A stretch of 12,267 bases of DNA from JAYZDK01 sp964604165 (GTDB lineage Bacteria > Myxococcota_A > UBA796 > CAJQPC01). Position 1 is the first letter of the stretch; each line of letters begins with the position of its first letter. The DNA is taken from the NCBI GenBank assembly GCA_964604165.1, contig CAZRYF010000086.1:1-12267 (forward strand). The letters run 5' to 3'. Of the stretch, positions 6,940 to 12,267 are shown in pieces. Under the pieces are notes generated by a model. That model saw only the letters and a program-made list of their open reading frames with translations. It had not been told where the DNA came from and did not search any database. Both the position numbers and the translations under genes were made by a program.

Positions 6940-7881
6940 TCACCCCCGGGCAAGAACCCCGGTGGCACAGCCGATCCCCCCCGCCGCTCTTCGGTACTGC
7001 GTGACGACGGCCTCCGACACCGTGAGCCCCGCCGATTCATAGTGGGCACGGGTTTGAGGGCAGCCGTCAGGCATCAGGATCCGCCCGCGGCCAAGACTCA
7101 CGAAGTTCAAAGCCAACCCTTCCAACATTTCCGCATTATCCGGCAGGAACAGGACCTCTCGTCCCAGCTCCCGGAGGAGACCCACCAGGGGCGCCGGGGC
7201 CAAGGCCTCCCGCACCACGGCCAAAGTCTCCGTGGCCAGGTTTACCAGGCCCAACAGGTGCTGCCCCCCTTGGCGTGGCATGGGAATGCTCCTTGTCTCC
7301 ACACCCAGTTCTTTCAGCACCCCTCGCACCAGTCCGTGGCCCGCATCGTTGGTACGATGCCCGACACCCACCGCGACCAGGTCCTCCCGAAGCCAGAGCA
7401 CATCCGCACCCTCCATCAGGGCATCTCCCCTGGGGGTTGCCAGGATGGGCACACCGAGTCCCGCAAGGACCTCTGCTGCAAGAGGGGCCTCCGGCGCCCT
7501 GCGGGGGGACGCAGGGCGGGCCAGGATGGCCCCCTCCGGGGTCATGAAGAACAAGTCTCGCAAAAAGAGAAAATTGGGGGGCGGCCTGCGGCTGGGGAGG
7601 GCCCGGTGCACCCGAACGCCGGCGTCGGTGTAGGCGTCTGAAAGACTCTGGGCCTCCGCCTGGAATTTCTGGAGGTCTGGGCGCTTCAGCATCAACCAGT
7701 GATCAGGGTCCTCGGAAAATCCCAATTCCTCTCCGGGCACATACAGGAGTACATCGGTCAGTGGTGCCGTCTCGGAGGAGAGCCCGCAAGACATCCAACC
7801 GACTCCCCTTGCAAGATCCTCCTTGTGGGAAGCCTCCCGCAGGCGCCATCCCTTTCCGCCATGGGTTGCTGATCCGCTCAT
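6940..7881 (-). CDS. amidinotransferase / dimethylargininase-family (guanidino-modifying) enzyme
   Basis: This 313-residue member of the pentein, guanidino-modifying superfamily acts on arginine-like substrates through a covalent Cys intermediate. Family marks are the N-terminal WRLREASHKEDLARG and SSETAPLTDVLLYVPG segments, FLRD (R108, D109), MEGADV (E157, equivalent to the substrate-binding EGGD), VGHRTNDAG, the catalytic His region GGQHL (H208) and the nucleophile in GGIGCATG (C305), close to the C-terminus as expected. Sequence alone does not separate hydrolase (arginine deiminase or DDAH type) from amidinotransferase. The ATG at 7881 shares ATGA with the preceding sulfotransferase stop and has a GGTGGATGGG stretch before it; a GTG at 8016 would overlap that gene by over 130 bases and is unlikely. 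It sits between a sulfotransferase and the radical SAM enzyme, which suggests a shared pathway. Confidence 0.8.
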   Translation of the reverse strand: MSGSATHGGKGWRLREASHKEDLARGVGWMSCGLSSETAPLTDVLLYVPGEELGFSEDPDHWLMLKRPDLQKFQAEAQSLSDAYTDAGVRVHRALPSRRPPPNFLFLRDLFFMTPEGAILARPASPRRAPEAPLAAEVLAGLGVPILATPRGDALMEGADVLWLREDLVAVGVGHRTNDAGHGLVRGVLKELGVETRSIPMPRQGGQHLLGLVNLATETLAVVREALAPAPLVGLLRELGREVLFLPDNAEMLEGLALNFVSLGRGRILMPDGCPQTRAHYESAGLTVSEAVVTQYRRAAGGIGCATGVLARG

Positions 7882-8894
7882 CCCATCCACCGGGTGGAAA
7901 CATCCAGTGCCGCCATGGTGGCACCTCGTCCCCACCGACGCCAGTGGTTGCGATCGGTCCGCAGGGATCGCATCTCCACAGCCAGGTGCCAACCGGCATT
8001 CCGCATGCGGAACCACGCCTGTTTCAACCCTCCCGGCGTGCGCTCATGGAGGTCCGGATACTCCCGCTCGTAGCCCAGGGCTTCCATGGGACCGGCTGCG
8101 GCGCATTCCACCCAGCGGATCTCCTCAGGGCTCAACTGGGTTCGGTACTTCTGAGTGTTCCCCGGCAGAATGGGGCGGGCTGTGTTCTCCCAGTCTTGGG
8201 ACCAGGCCGCGCCGGTCTGAGCAGCATCGGTCTCAAAAAACCTCAGCATGCCTTCGTCGAATGGCTCGTCCAGGAAGCGGCAGATGTCGCGAAGCACCGT
8301 GTCCGGGTCGGCCAGGAGGTCCTCGTAGCGCACACGGAAGAGCGCTGCGGTGCCCAGGGCGGCTTCCAGAGCCAGCCCAAGACGCTGCTGCTCCTCCCAT
8401 AGGAGCGCCGTGAGGTGAGGGTGAAAAGGCGAGAACACAGACTTTCGAGAAGATGCGGCCACATCTCGGGGGTCCCGCACAAGCCAGAGGAGCTTTGCGC
8501 CAGGGTGGCAGCTGAAGATGCGGTCCGTGTGGTGGATCATAAAGGTGGACTTGCAGCCCCATCGAGCGCCGCCGGCCTGGGCCAGCCACGCATCGTAAAC
8601 AGCGGCAAAGACCCCGTACAGGTCCCGAGGTTGCGCCGCGGCCACAAGAGCATCCGCATCCAACGAGACCGGCCAGGGATGGATGTGCACCCGCAGCAGC
8701 CGCAACACGTCCCGCACCAGCCGCCCCAGGTTTTCATCGTCCTTCAGGTCGCCATACCGGGGCTCAAGTGGGGCGAAGTACCGCAGGATGTGCGGAGGAT
8801 GGGGAACCGCCAGGGCCGGGTGGGCATCGAGGATGACCCGAAGCAGGTTGGACCCGGATCGCTCGGTCCCGACGATGAAGAAGGGTGCAGACAT
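7878..8894 (-). CDS. sulfotransferase family protein
   Basis: This 338-residue predicted PAPS-dependent sulfotransferase has the 5'-phosphosulfate loop at the extreme N-terminus, FFIVGTERSGSNLL (about residues 5-18). Its 3'-phosphate site is LLWLVRDPRDVAAS, with R140 and S148. VRYEDLLADPDTVLRDICRFLDEPF (about residues 188-212) is the usual closing region. The C-terminal tail of about 60 residues is basic and Arg/Trp-rich. I chose the ATG at 8894 because it places the loop where the family has it; a GTG at 8921 would add nine residues, and neither has a well-spaced Shine-Dalgarno sequence. It is the first gene of the minus-strand operon and is coupled to the next gene by an ATGA overlap. It is only distantly like the sulfotransferase at 1501, so the two probably have different acceptors. 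Confidence 0.87.
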   Translation of the reverse strand: MSAPFFIVGTERSGSNLLRVILDAHPALAVPHPPHILRYFAPLEPRYGDLKDDENLGRLVRDVLRLLRVHIHPWPVSLDADALVAAAQPRDLYGVFAAVYDAWLAQAGGARWGCKSTFMIHHTDRIFSCHPGAKLLWLVRDPRDVAASSRKSVFSPFHPHLTALLWEEQQRLGLALEAALGTAALFRVRYEDLLADPDTVLRDICRFLDEPFDEGMLRFFETDAAQTGAAWSQDWENTARPILPGNTQKYRTQLSPEEIRWVECAAAGPMEALGYEREYPDLHERTPGGLKQAWFRMRNAGWHLAVEMRSLRTDRNHWRRWGRGATMAALDVSTRWMG

Positions 8895-8926
8895 CACTCC
8901 CGCGAATTTACACTCCTTCACCAGAC
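8895..8926. promoter_or_regulatory. 32-base divergent intergenic gap
   Basis: The divergent sulfotransferase and lipoprotein genes are separated by only 32 bases, AT-richer than their surroundings (GCGAATTTACACTCC). Promoters for both directions would have to overlap here or lie inside the opposite coding sequence. I could not assign convincing -35/-10 pairs, and neither gene has a clear ribosome site in the gap. Confidence 0.3.
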
Positions 8927-9499
8927 ATGCGACCTCTTGTTCTCCTTCTTCTGCTGTCCTGCGGCCGACCCGGCCCGGTGCCCACCTCCCCCAAAGAGCG
9001 CATGCTTGCGCCCGGCGCCCACAACTCCCAGGTCGAGAGAGAGCGCAAGCACCGCCACGATGTGCACAGCGCCACGGGCCAGGGAGGAGACGCCCCCAGC
9101 CCCAAAGAAACCCTGACCACAGCGTATGTTCACCAGAAAGTCCAAGACTGGTTGAAGGTGCATTCCACCAGGAAGGGAGTTCTGCAAATCCAAGACCACC
9201 GGACCCAGAGAGTCACCTCCCTGGAGCTCCCCGAACTGCTCTCACCCGCCTGGCGCGTGGCCGGACGCGGGTTCTTCGCCGGAAAGCGCCGCCCGGTCCA
9301 GTGGCGGCGCACTGGGGTCTTCACCTGCGTCACCTTTCAAGTGATCGGAGGGGAGGGGCAGATGGATCTGGATGTCTGGCTGGGAGACGAATCAGACAAC
9401 CAGGAAGTCACGGAGGTGTTGATCCACAAGGAACCCGGAGGCTCCAAAACGGTCGAACTCTTTTCCCTGGAGCGCGAAGACCCCATCGCCCTGCCTTGA
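8927..9499 (+). CDS. short lipoprotein, unknown function
   Basis: At 190 residues this is a predicted lipoprotein: a very short signal peptide MRPLVLLLLLSC with lipobox Cys12, then a polar, disordered-looking stretch to about residue 60. The C-terminal domain (about 65-175) has the pattern Gly-Val...D...T...L.L...VFTCVTFQV...MDLDVWL...VTEVLIHKEPGG. From memory this resembles a small uncharacterised domain seen in deltaproteobacterial secreted proteins; I can give no function. The next gene encodes a lipoprotein with a similar C-terminal domain, so the pair probably arose by duplication. I chose the ATG at 8927 because it gives a complete lipobox signal; the in-frame GTG at 8885 would bury the signal behind 14 residues. 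It diverges from the sulfotransferase operon. Confidence 0.7.
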   Translation: MRPLVLLLLLSCGRPGPVPTSPKERMLAPGAHNSQVERERKHRHDVHSATGQGGDAPSPKETLTTAYVHQKVQDWLKVHSTRKGVLQIQDHRTQRVTSLELPELLSPAWRVAGRGFFAGKRRPVQWRRTGVFTCVTFQVIGGEGQMDLDVWLGDESDNQEVTEVLIHKEPGGSKTVELFSLEREDPIALP

Positions 9500-9543
9500 C
9501 GGGGTTGCGCGCCCCCCATACCCGTGTGCCTGGAGACGCACCC

Positions 9544-10179
9544 ATGTTGATGTCCGTAGCACTTGCCTTTCTCGGAGCGTGTGGTGGGGAGGAAGGCTCC
9601 TCCACCAACGGTCCTCCAACCCCTCCCCAGGGAAGCGGCCCCATGCAGCCCGCTCCCGGACCCGGTGGCACCGCGTTCAACCCGAATGCGGGCGGGCCCG
9701 CCCCTGGATCCGGCCCCCCGGCGGGTGGTTCTCAGGCAGGGGGAGAGCCCCCTCCCAACGAGAGGCAGGCAGGGCAAACCAACGCCGGCCAGCCCCTTCC
9801 CAGCGGAAAGGGAGAGGCCACAGAGGCCCAGGTGGCTGCCTCCATTCAGAAACACATCCGCCAGGAAACCCAGGCCATGGGCGGGGTCTTCAAGCTCCAC
9901 GACCCGGAGACAGAGTCGGACCTGGTGCTGAATTTTGTGGAGATGAAGCTTCCGGTGAACAACATCGAGGGCACCGGGTACTTCGGCTACGCGGACTTCC
10001 GCGTGGACGGGGGCGATGCCGACCAGCTCTACGAGCTGGGATTCTGGGTTCGGGTGGACGGAGGACACGTCATGGTGACCCGCCAGCGCATTACGCGGGA
10101 GCCGGTCAAAGACGGGGAGGGGTGGAAGCAGGAGGTTCTCTACACGAACGATGCGGAGTGGCCGGACGCCCTGAAGTAA
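9544..10179 (+). CDS. lipoprotein with Pro/Gly-rich linker, paralog of the preceding one
   Basis: At 211 residues the signal peptide MLMSVALAFLGAC has lipobox Cys13. Residues about 14-92 are a low-complexity Pro/Gly/Ser/Gln/Asn-rich linker, suited to spanning the periplasm or a cell-surface layer. Residues about 95-190 form a domain similar in pattern to that of the lipoprotein just upstream: GGVFKLHD...T...L.LNFV...GTGYFGYADFRVDGG...YELGFWV...V..RITREP. The ATG at 9544 is preceded by GGAG eight bases away. The gap to the upstream gene is 44 bases, so co-transcription is likely. The open frame continues far upstream of 9544, but that part is an out-of-frame shadow of the sulfotransferase and first lipoprotein. 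Function unknown. Confidence 0.72.
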   Translation: MLMSVALAFLGACGGEEGSSTNGPPTPPQGSGPMQPAPGPGGTAFNPNAGGPAPGSGPPAGGSQAGGEPPPNERQAGQTNAGQPLPSGKGEATEAQVAASIQKHIRQETQAMGGVFKLHDPETESDLVLNFVEMKLPVNNIEGTGYFGYADFRVDGGDADQLYELGFWVRVDGGHVMVTRQRITREPVKDGEGWKQEVLYTNDAEWPDALK

Positions 10180-10207
10180 AGGGGCGGAAAACCAGCGCCG
10201 AACGCCT

Positions 10208-10253
10208 TTGACTTCCGACAAGACCGGAGGGTATTCTCGGTGCTTCACAGGGG
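10208..10253 (+). promoter_or_regulatory. sigma70-like promoter and ribosome site of the FHA gene
   Basis: TTGACT (10208-10213; 5 of 6) and TATTCT (10232-10237; 4 of 6) are spaced by 18 bases and predict a transcript start near 10244. AGGGG (10249-10253) is seven bases before the ATG at 10261. This is the best-formed promoter in the window. It sits in the 81-base gap between the lipoprotein pair and the FHA gene, marking the start of a new two-gene transcription unit. Confidence 0.5.
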
Positions 10254-10260
10254 TGCACAC

Positions 10261-10641
10261 ATGTCGGGGCGCGACGACGAAAACGTCTGGACTGAGCCGA
10301 CCACGCGCATTTCTCCCGTCAAGCCGGTGCGAGAGGCCCTCTCGGCTGGATCTTGCCTCCTCAAGCTGGTGAGTGGCCCCGGGGCTCCCGCGGATCTCAC
10401 GGTGACAACCAACGAGATCATCATCGGGCGCGCCCACGACGCCACCATTCGCATTGCCTCTGCCGAGTTGTCACGCCACCACGTGAAAATCCAGCGACGT
10501 GGCGAGGAATATCGATGCGAGGACCTGGAGAGCCGAAACGGCGTCTACCTCAACGGGGTACGCATCCACTCGGCCACTCTGCGAGACGGAGACACCCTCC
10601 AATTGGGAAGCGCCATTCTGACCTTCCACGAGGGCAGGTAG
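10261..10641 (+). CDS. FHA-domain protein
   Basis: This is a 126-residue protein made of a short N-terminal tail and one forkhead-associated domain (about residues 33-124), which binds phosphothreonine peptides. The binding-loop signatures are complete: IIIGR (G56, R57), the SRHH block (S71-H74) and RNGVYLNG (N93, G94, N98, G99), followed by LRDGDTLQLGSAILTF. The tail contains TEPTTRIS, a Thr pair that could be a kinase target able to fold back on the domain, as in GarA-type regulators; this is inference only. I chose the ATG at 10261 because AGGGG lies seven bases upstream; a GTG at 10240 falls inside the predicted promoter/leader. The next gene starts one base after the stop, so the hydrolase is probably co-translated and may act in the same Ser/Thr-kinase signalling circuit. 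Confidence 0.88.
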   Translation: MSGRDDENVWTEPTTRISPVKPVREALSAGSCLLKLVSGPGAPADLTVTTNEIIIGRAHDATIRIASAELSRHHVKIQRRGEEYRCEDLESRNGVYLNGVRIHSATLRDGDTLQLGSAILTFHEGR

Positions 10642-10642
10642 C

Positions 10643-11527
10643 TTGAGCTACTTCGTCAAGTTCTGGGGCACGCGAGGCTCCATTCCCACTCCCGGACATG
10701 GCACCCGCAAGTACGGTGGAAACACCTCCTGCGTGGAAATCCGCGTAGGAGACCGGCTCCTTATCTGCGATGCGGGCACAGGCCTTCGAGAGCTGGGAGT
10801 AGACCTCCACGCCCGGGGAATCACCCCCATCCGTGGCCATTTCTTCTTCAGCCATACCCACTGGGACCACATCCAGGGGTTTCCCTTCTTCTCCCCCATC
10901 TACGACCCGGCCAACACCTTCACCATTTATGGCGAACCCGGGGAAGACAACCGGGTGCACCGCCTGCTCTCGGGCCAGATGCGCGCCGAGTACTTTCCCG
11001 TGGACTTTCACCAGCTGGCCTCCACCCTGTTGAAGGGAACCCTCAACGACGAGGTAAGCGACATCGACGGCATCCGGGTCAAGACCTGGTCCCAGCCCCA
11101 TCCCGGCGGCAGTGTCGCCTACAGTTTTGAGGCTGAGGGTGCCAAGGTGATCTACGCCACTGACAGCGAGCTGGACGAGCGCCTGCTCAACGCCGAGGAT
11201 GCAGCCGCGAATCCAGAGGCCATGCGAGAGCTCCCCCAAGACCTGCTGGATTTTGTGGCGGATGCAGACCTCCTGATCGCGGACGCCCAGTACACGGACG
11301 AGGAGTACCCATCCCACGTCGGGTGGGGCCACGCACGAGCCTCCACCACCGTGGACCTGGCCCTGCAGGGGCGCGTTCGACAGCTCGCCCTCTTTCACCA
11401 CGACCCAATGCAATCGGACCGGGACATGGATGCCAAGGTCAACGCCTGCCGGGATCGGGCCGCTGCACACGGCTCCGAATTGGTGATCTTCGGGGCCCGG
11501 GAAGGACTGGAGCTGAAGATCGTCTAA
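10643..11527 (+). CDS. metallo-beta-lactamase-fold hydrolase
   Basis: This 294-residue MBL-fold metal-dependent hydrolase belongs to the group that starts F-WGTRGSIPTPG...YGGNTSCVEI, related to PhnP-like cyclic phosphodiesterases and RNase Z. Metal-ligand motif HTHWDHIQG (H71, H73, D75, H76) is intact. Further ligands are likely in HPGG (His ligand), YATDSE (bridging Asp) and LFHHDP near the C-terminus. The gene starts with TTG at 10643, one base after the FHA stop; SD-like GAGGGCAGG lies inside the end of the FHA gene. Family members of this architecture are often fused or linked to response regulators or other signalling domains in deltaproteobacteria, and the FHA neighbour fits that. The substrate (cyclic nucleotide, phosphoribosyl cyclic phosphate or other) cannot be deduced. 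Confidence 0.85.
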   Translation: MSYFVKFWGTRGSIPTPGHGTRKYGGNTSCVEIRVGDRLLICDAGTGLRELGVDLHARGITPIRGHFFFSHTHWDHIQGFPFFSPIYDPANTFTIYGEPGEDNRVHRLLSGQMRAEYFPVDFHQLASTLLKGTLNDEVSDIDGIRVKTWSQPHPGGSVAYSFEAEGAKVIYATDSELDERLLNAEDAAANPEAMRELPQDLLDFVADADLLIADAQYTDEEYPSHVGWGHARASTTVDLALQGRVRQLALFHHDPMQSDRDMDAKVNACRDRAAAHGSELVIFGAREGLELKIV

Positions 11528-11582
11528 TACCATGAGTCAGAAGTTCGCAGGCCGTAGAACGGAGCGCGGAGCAGGTCGTGGG

Positions 11583-11678
11583 GCTCAACGCTTGAAAGTC
11601 GCCACGTTCGACGCTCGACAGGCTCGACGCTCGACAGGCTCGACGCTCAACAGGCTCGACAAGCTCGACAAGCTCGAA
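11583..11678. repeat. tandem array of GCTCGAC-core units
   Basis: About eleven degenerate units occur, with a clear core at 11606-11678: GTTCGAC, GCTCGACAG, GCTCGAC, GCTCGACAG, GCTCGAC, GCTCAACAG, GCTCGACAA, GCTCGACAA, GCTCGAA. Spacing alternates 9/7 and then becomes 9/9, so it looks like a 16-base unit that decayed into 9-base units. It lies between the MBL hydrolase stop and the four-helix-bundle pseudogene. There are no spacers, so it is not CRISPR. Confidence 0.85.
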
Positions 11679-11724
11679 CCTCACCCCCTGTGGCGGTGGG
11701 TGTCACCCAGTTCCCGGTTTGCAC

Positions 11725-11752
11725 CATCGAGCATCGAGCATCGACCATCGAC
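11725..11752. repeat. four perfect-length 7-base tandem units (CATCGAG/CATCGAC)
   Basis: CATCGAG occurs twice and CATCGAC twice, head to tail without gaps. The units share the TCGA core with the array about 50 bases upstream. They lie 37 bases before the four-helix-bundle pseudogene start. Together the two arrays fill most of the 262-base stretch 11528-11789, in which I see no convincing gene. Confidence 0.8.
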
Positions 11753-11789
11753 CCCGCCCCACTCCCCTCCGGACCTACGGGGGGAAGAA

Positions 11790-12112
11790 ATGGAGCACCG
11801 ATTCGACCACGAGAACCTTGATGTCTACCGACTGGCCCTGGAGGTCGCCCGATGGTTTCCCACGGTGGCAGCCCCTTAGGGGAAGGGCGTCACTCAAGGA
11901 GCAGGGCTGCCGAGCGGCGGACTCGGTGGTGCTCAACATCGCTGAAGGCAGGGCCAGGGGCGGGGGTGCTGGAAAGAACCACTTCCGAATTGCCCTGGGC
12001 AGCGCTGCGGAGGTGTGCGCGGTGCTGGACCTCTCGCGGACGGGAGAGGCGTACGCACTTCCAACAGAAGCTCCGCCGAATCGGAGCCATGCTCGCTCGG
12101 ATGTCGAAGTAG
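11790..12112 (+). pseudogene. four-helix-bundle protein (S23/IVP family), two frameshifts
   Basis: Three frames joined give a near-complete four-helix-bundle protein of the 23S rRNA intervening-sequence-protein family (about 105-120 residues). Frame one from ATG 11790 reads MEHRFDHENLDVYRLALEVARWFP and hits TAG at 11877-11879. Frame two then reads LKEQGCRAADSVVLNIAEG, with the family's NIAEG motif, and AALGSAAEVCAVLDL-like sequence. Frame three ends QQKLRRIGAMLARMSK with TAG at 12110-12112. Shifts fall at about 11861-11880 and 12030-12050. The preserved composition in all three pieces suggests recent decay or sequencing errors. Relatives include Avd proteins of diversity-generating retroelements, but no reverse transcriptase is in the window. 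Confidence 0.75.
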
Positions 12113-12169
12113 TGGGGCCCTGTCCAAAGGTCTCGCCTGGTCGCACCGTGCATGCGATGAATAGACTCC

Positions 12170-12224
12170 GAAATATTGACTCACGGCACTAGTCCCGCGA
12201 CCGGGGGACTATCCCGGATATTTC
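12170..12224. repeat. nested palindrome in the right-end non-coding region
   Basis: The outer arms are GAAATAT (12170-12176) and ATATTTC (12218-12224). The inner arms are TAGTCCC (12190-12196) and GGGACTA (12205-12211) around an 8-base loop. An alternative hairpin CCGGG/CCCGG lies at 12201-12217. It could be an insertion-sequence end, a dispersed palindromic element or an RNA hairpin; no U-tract follows, so it is not a classical terminator. The rest of 12113-12267 shows no gene that I can support. Confidence 0.5.
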
Positions 12225-12267
12225 ACCAGGCTTCGTTGCGAGGGCCCGTAGTGCGCCAGCGAGGCGG

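Noticed and set aside
7882..8016. Longer N-terminus of the guanidino-modifying enzyme
   Set aside because: It would overlap the sulfotransferase gene by 139 bases; the ATGA overlap at 7878-7881 is the normal coupled start, and family-like sequence begins just after it.
8683..9543. Upstream extension of the second lipoprotein frame
   Set aside because: This part is Arg/Pro/Ser-rich and overlaps the sulfotransferase and first lipoprotein in other frames; the lipobox signal and GGAG site place the start at 9544.
11583..11752. CRISPR array
   Set aside because: The units are 7-9 bases and directly adjacent with no unique spacers, and no cas gene is nearby.
11790..12112. Avd accessory protein of a diversity-generating retroelement
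   Set aside because: There is only fold-family similarity; no reverse transcriptase, template repeat or variable repeat is visible in the window.

Overview
The window looks like chromosomal DNA of a high-GC, Gram-negative, deltaproteobacterial/Myxococcota-type bacterium. This is inferred from four things: strongly G/C-biased third positions, frequent GTG and TTG starts, tight gene packing with lipobox lipoproteins and an FHA protein, and a four-helix-bundle (S23/IVP-type) pseudogene near TCGA-rich repeats. No species can be named from the sequence alone.

Layout. (1) 1-5178, plus strand: a four-gene, near-gapless operon that enters from the left edge. It encodes a QueG-like iron-sulfur protein fused to a class I SAM methyltransferase, a sulfotransferase, a rubrerythrin-like protein that has lost several diiron ligands, and a GyrB ATPase/transducer module fused to a second methyltransferase in place of the TOPRIM half. 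(2) 5186-8894, minus strand, convergent with the first: sulfotransferase, guanidino-modifying amidinotransferase/hydrolase, and B12-binding-domain radical SAM enzyme. The first two overlap by four bases. (3) 8927-10179, plus strand: two tandem lipoproteins sharing a C-terminal domain. (4) 10261-11527, plus strand: an FHA-domain protein behind a recognisable sigma70-like promoter, followed one base later by a metallo-beta-lactamase-fold hydrolase. (5) 11528-12267: repeat arrays, a frameshifted four-helix-bundle pseudogene and a nested palindrome. This end looks decayed and mobile-element-like.

The most unusual part is the pair of convergent operons. Together they hold two methyltransferases of one subfamily (each fused to a different unrelated N-terminal module), two sulfotransferases, a radical SAM/B12-type enzyme, an amidinotransferase-family enzyme and a degenerate ferritin-like protein. 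The enzyme mix suggests tailoring of a small molecule or other substrate by methylation, sulfation, guanidino chemistry and radical chemistry. No scaffold-building synthase is visible, so the product is unknown. The GyrB-methyltransferase fusion is the strongest candidate for something undescribed. Its ATP-binding residues look intact, it has no DNA-cleavage half, and no sequencing-error-prone run lies at its junction. The QueG-methyltransferase fusion is less certain because a run of eight C sits at its junction.
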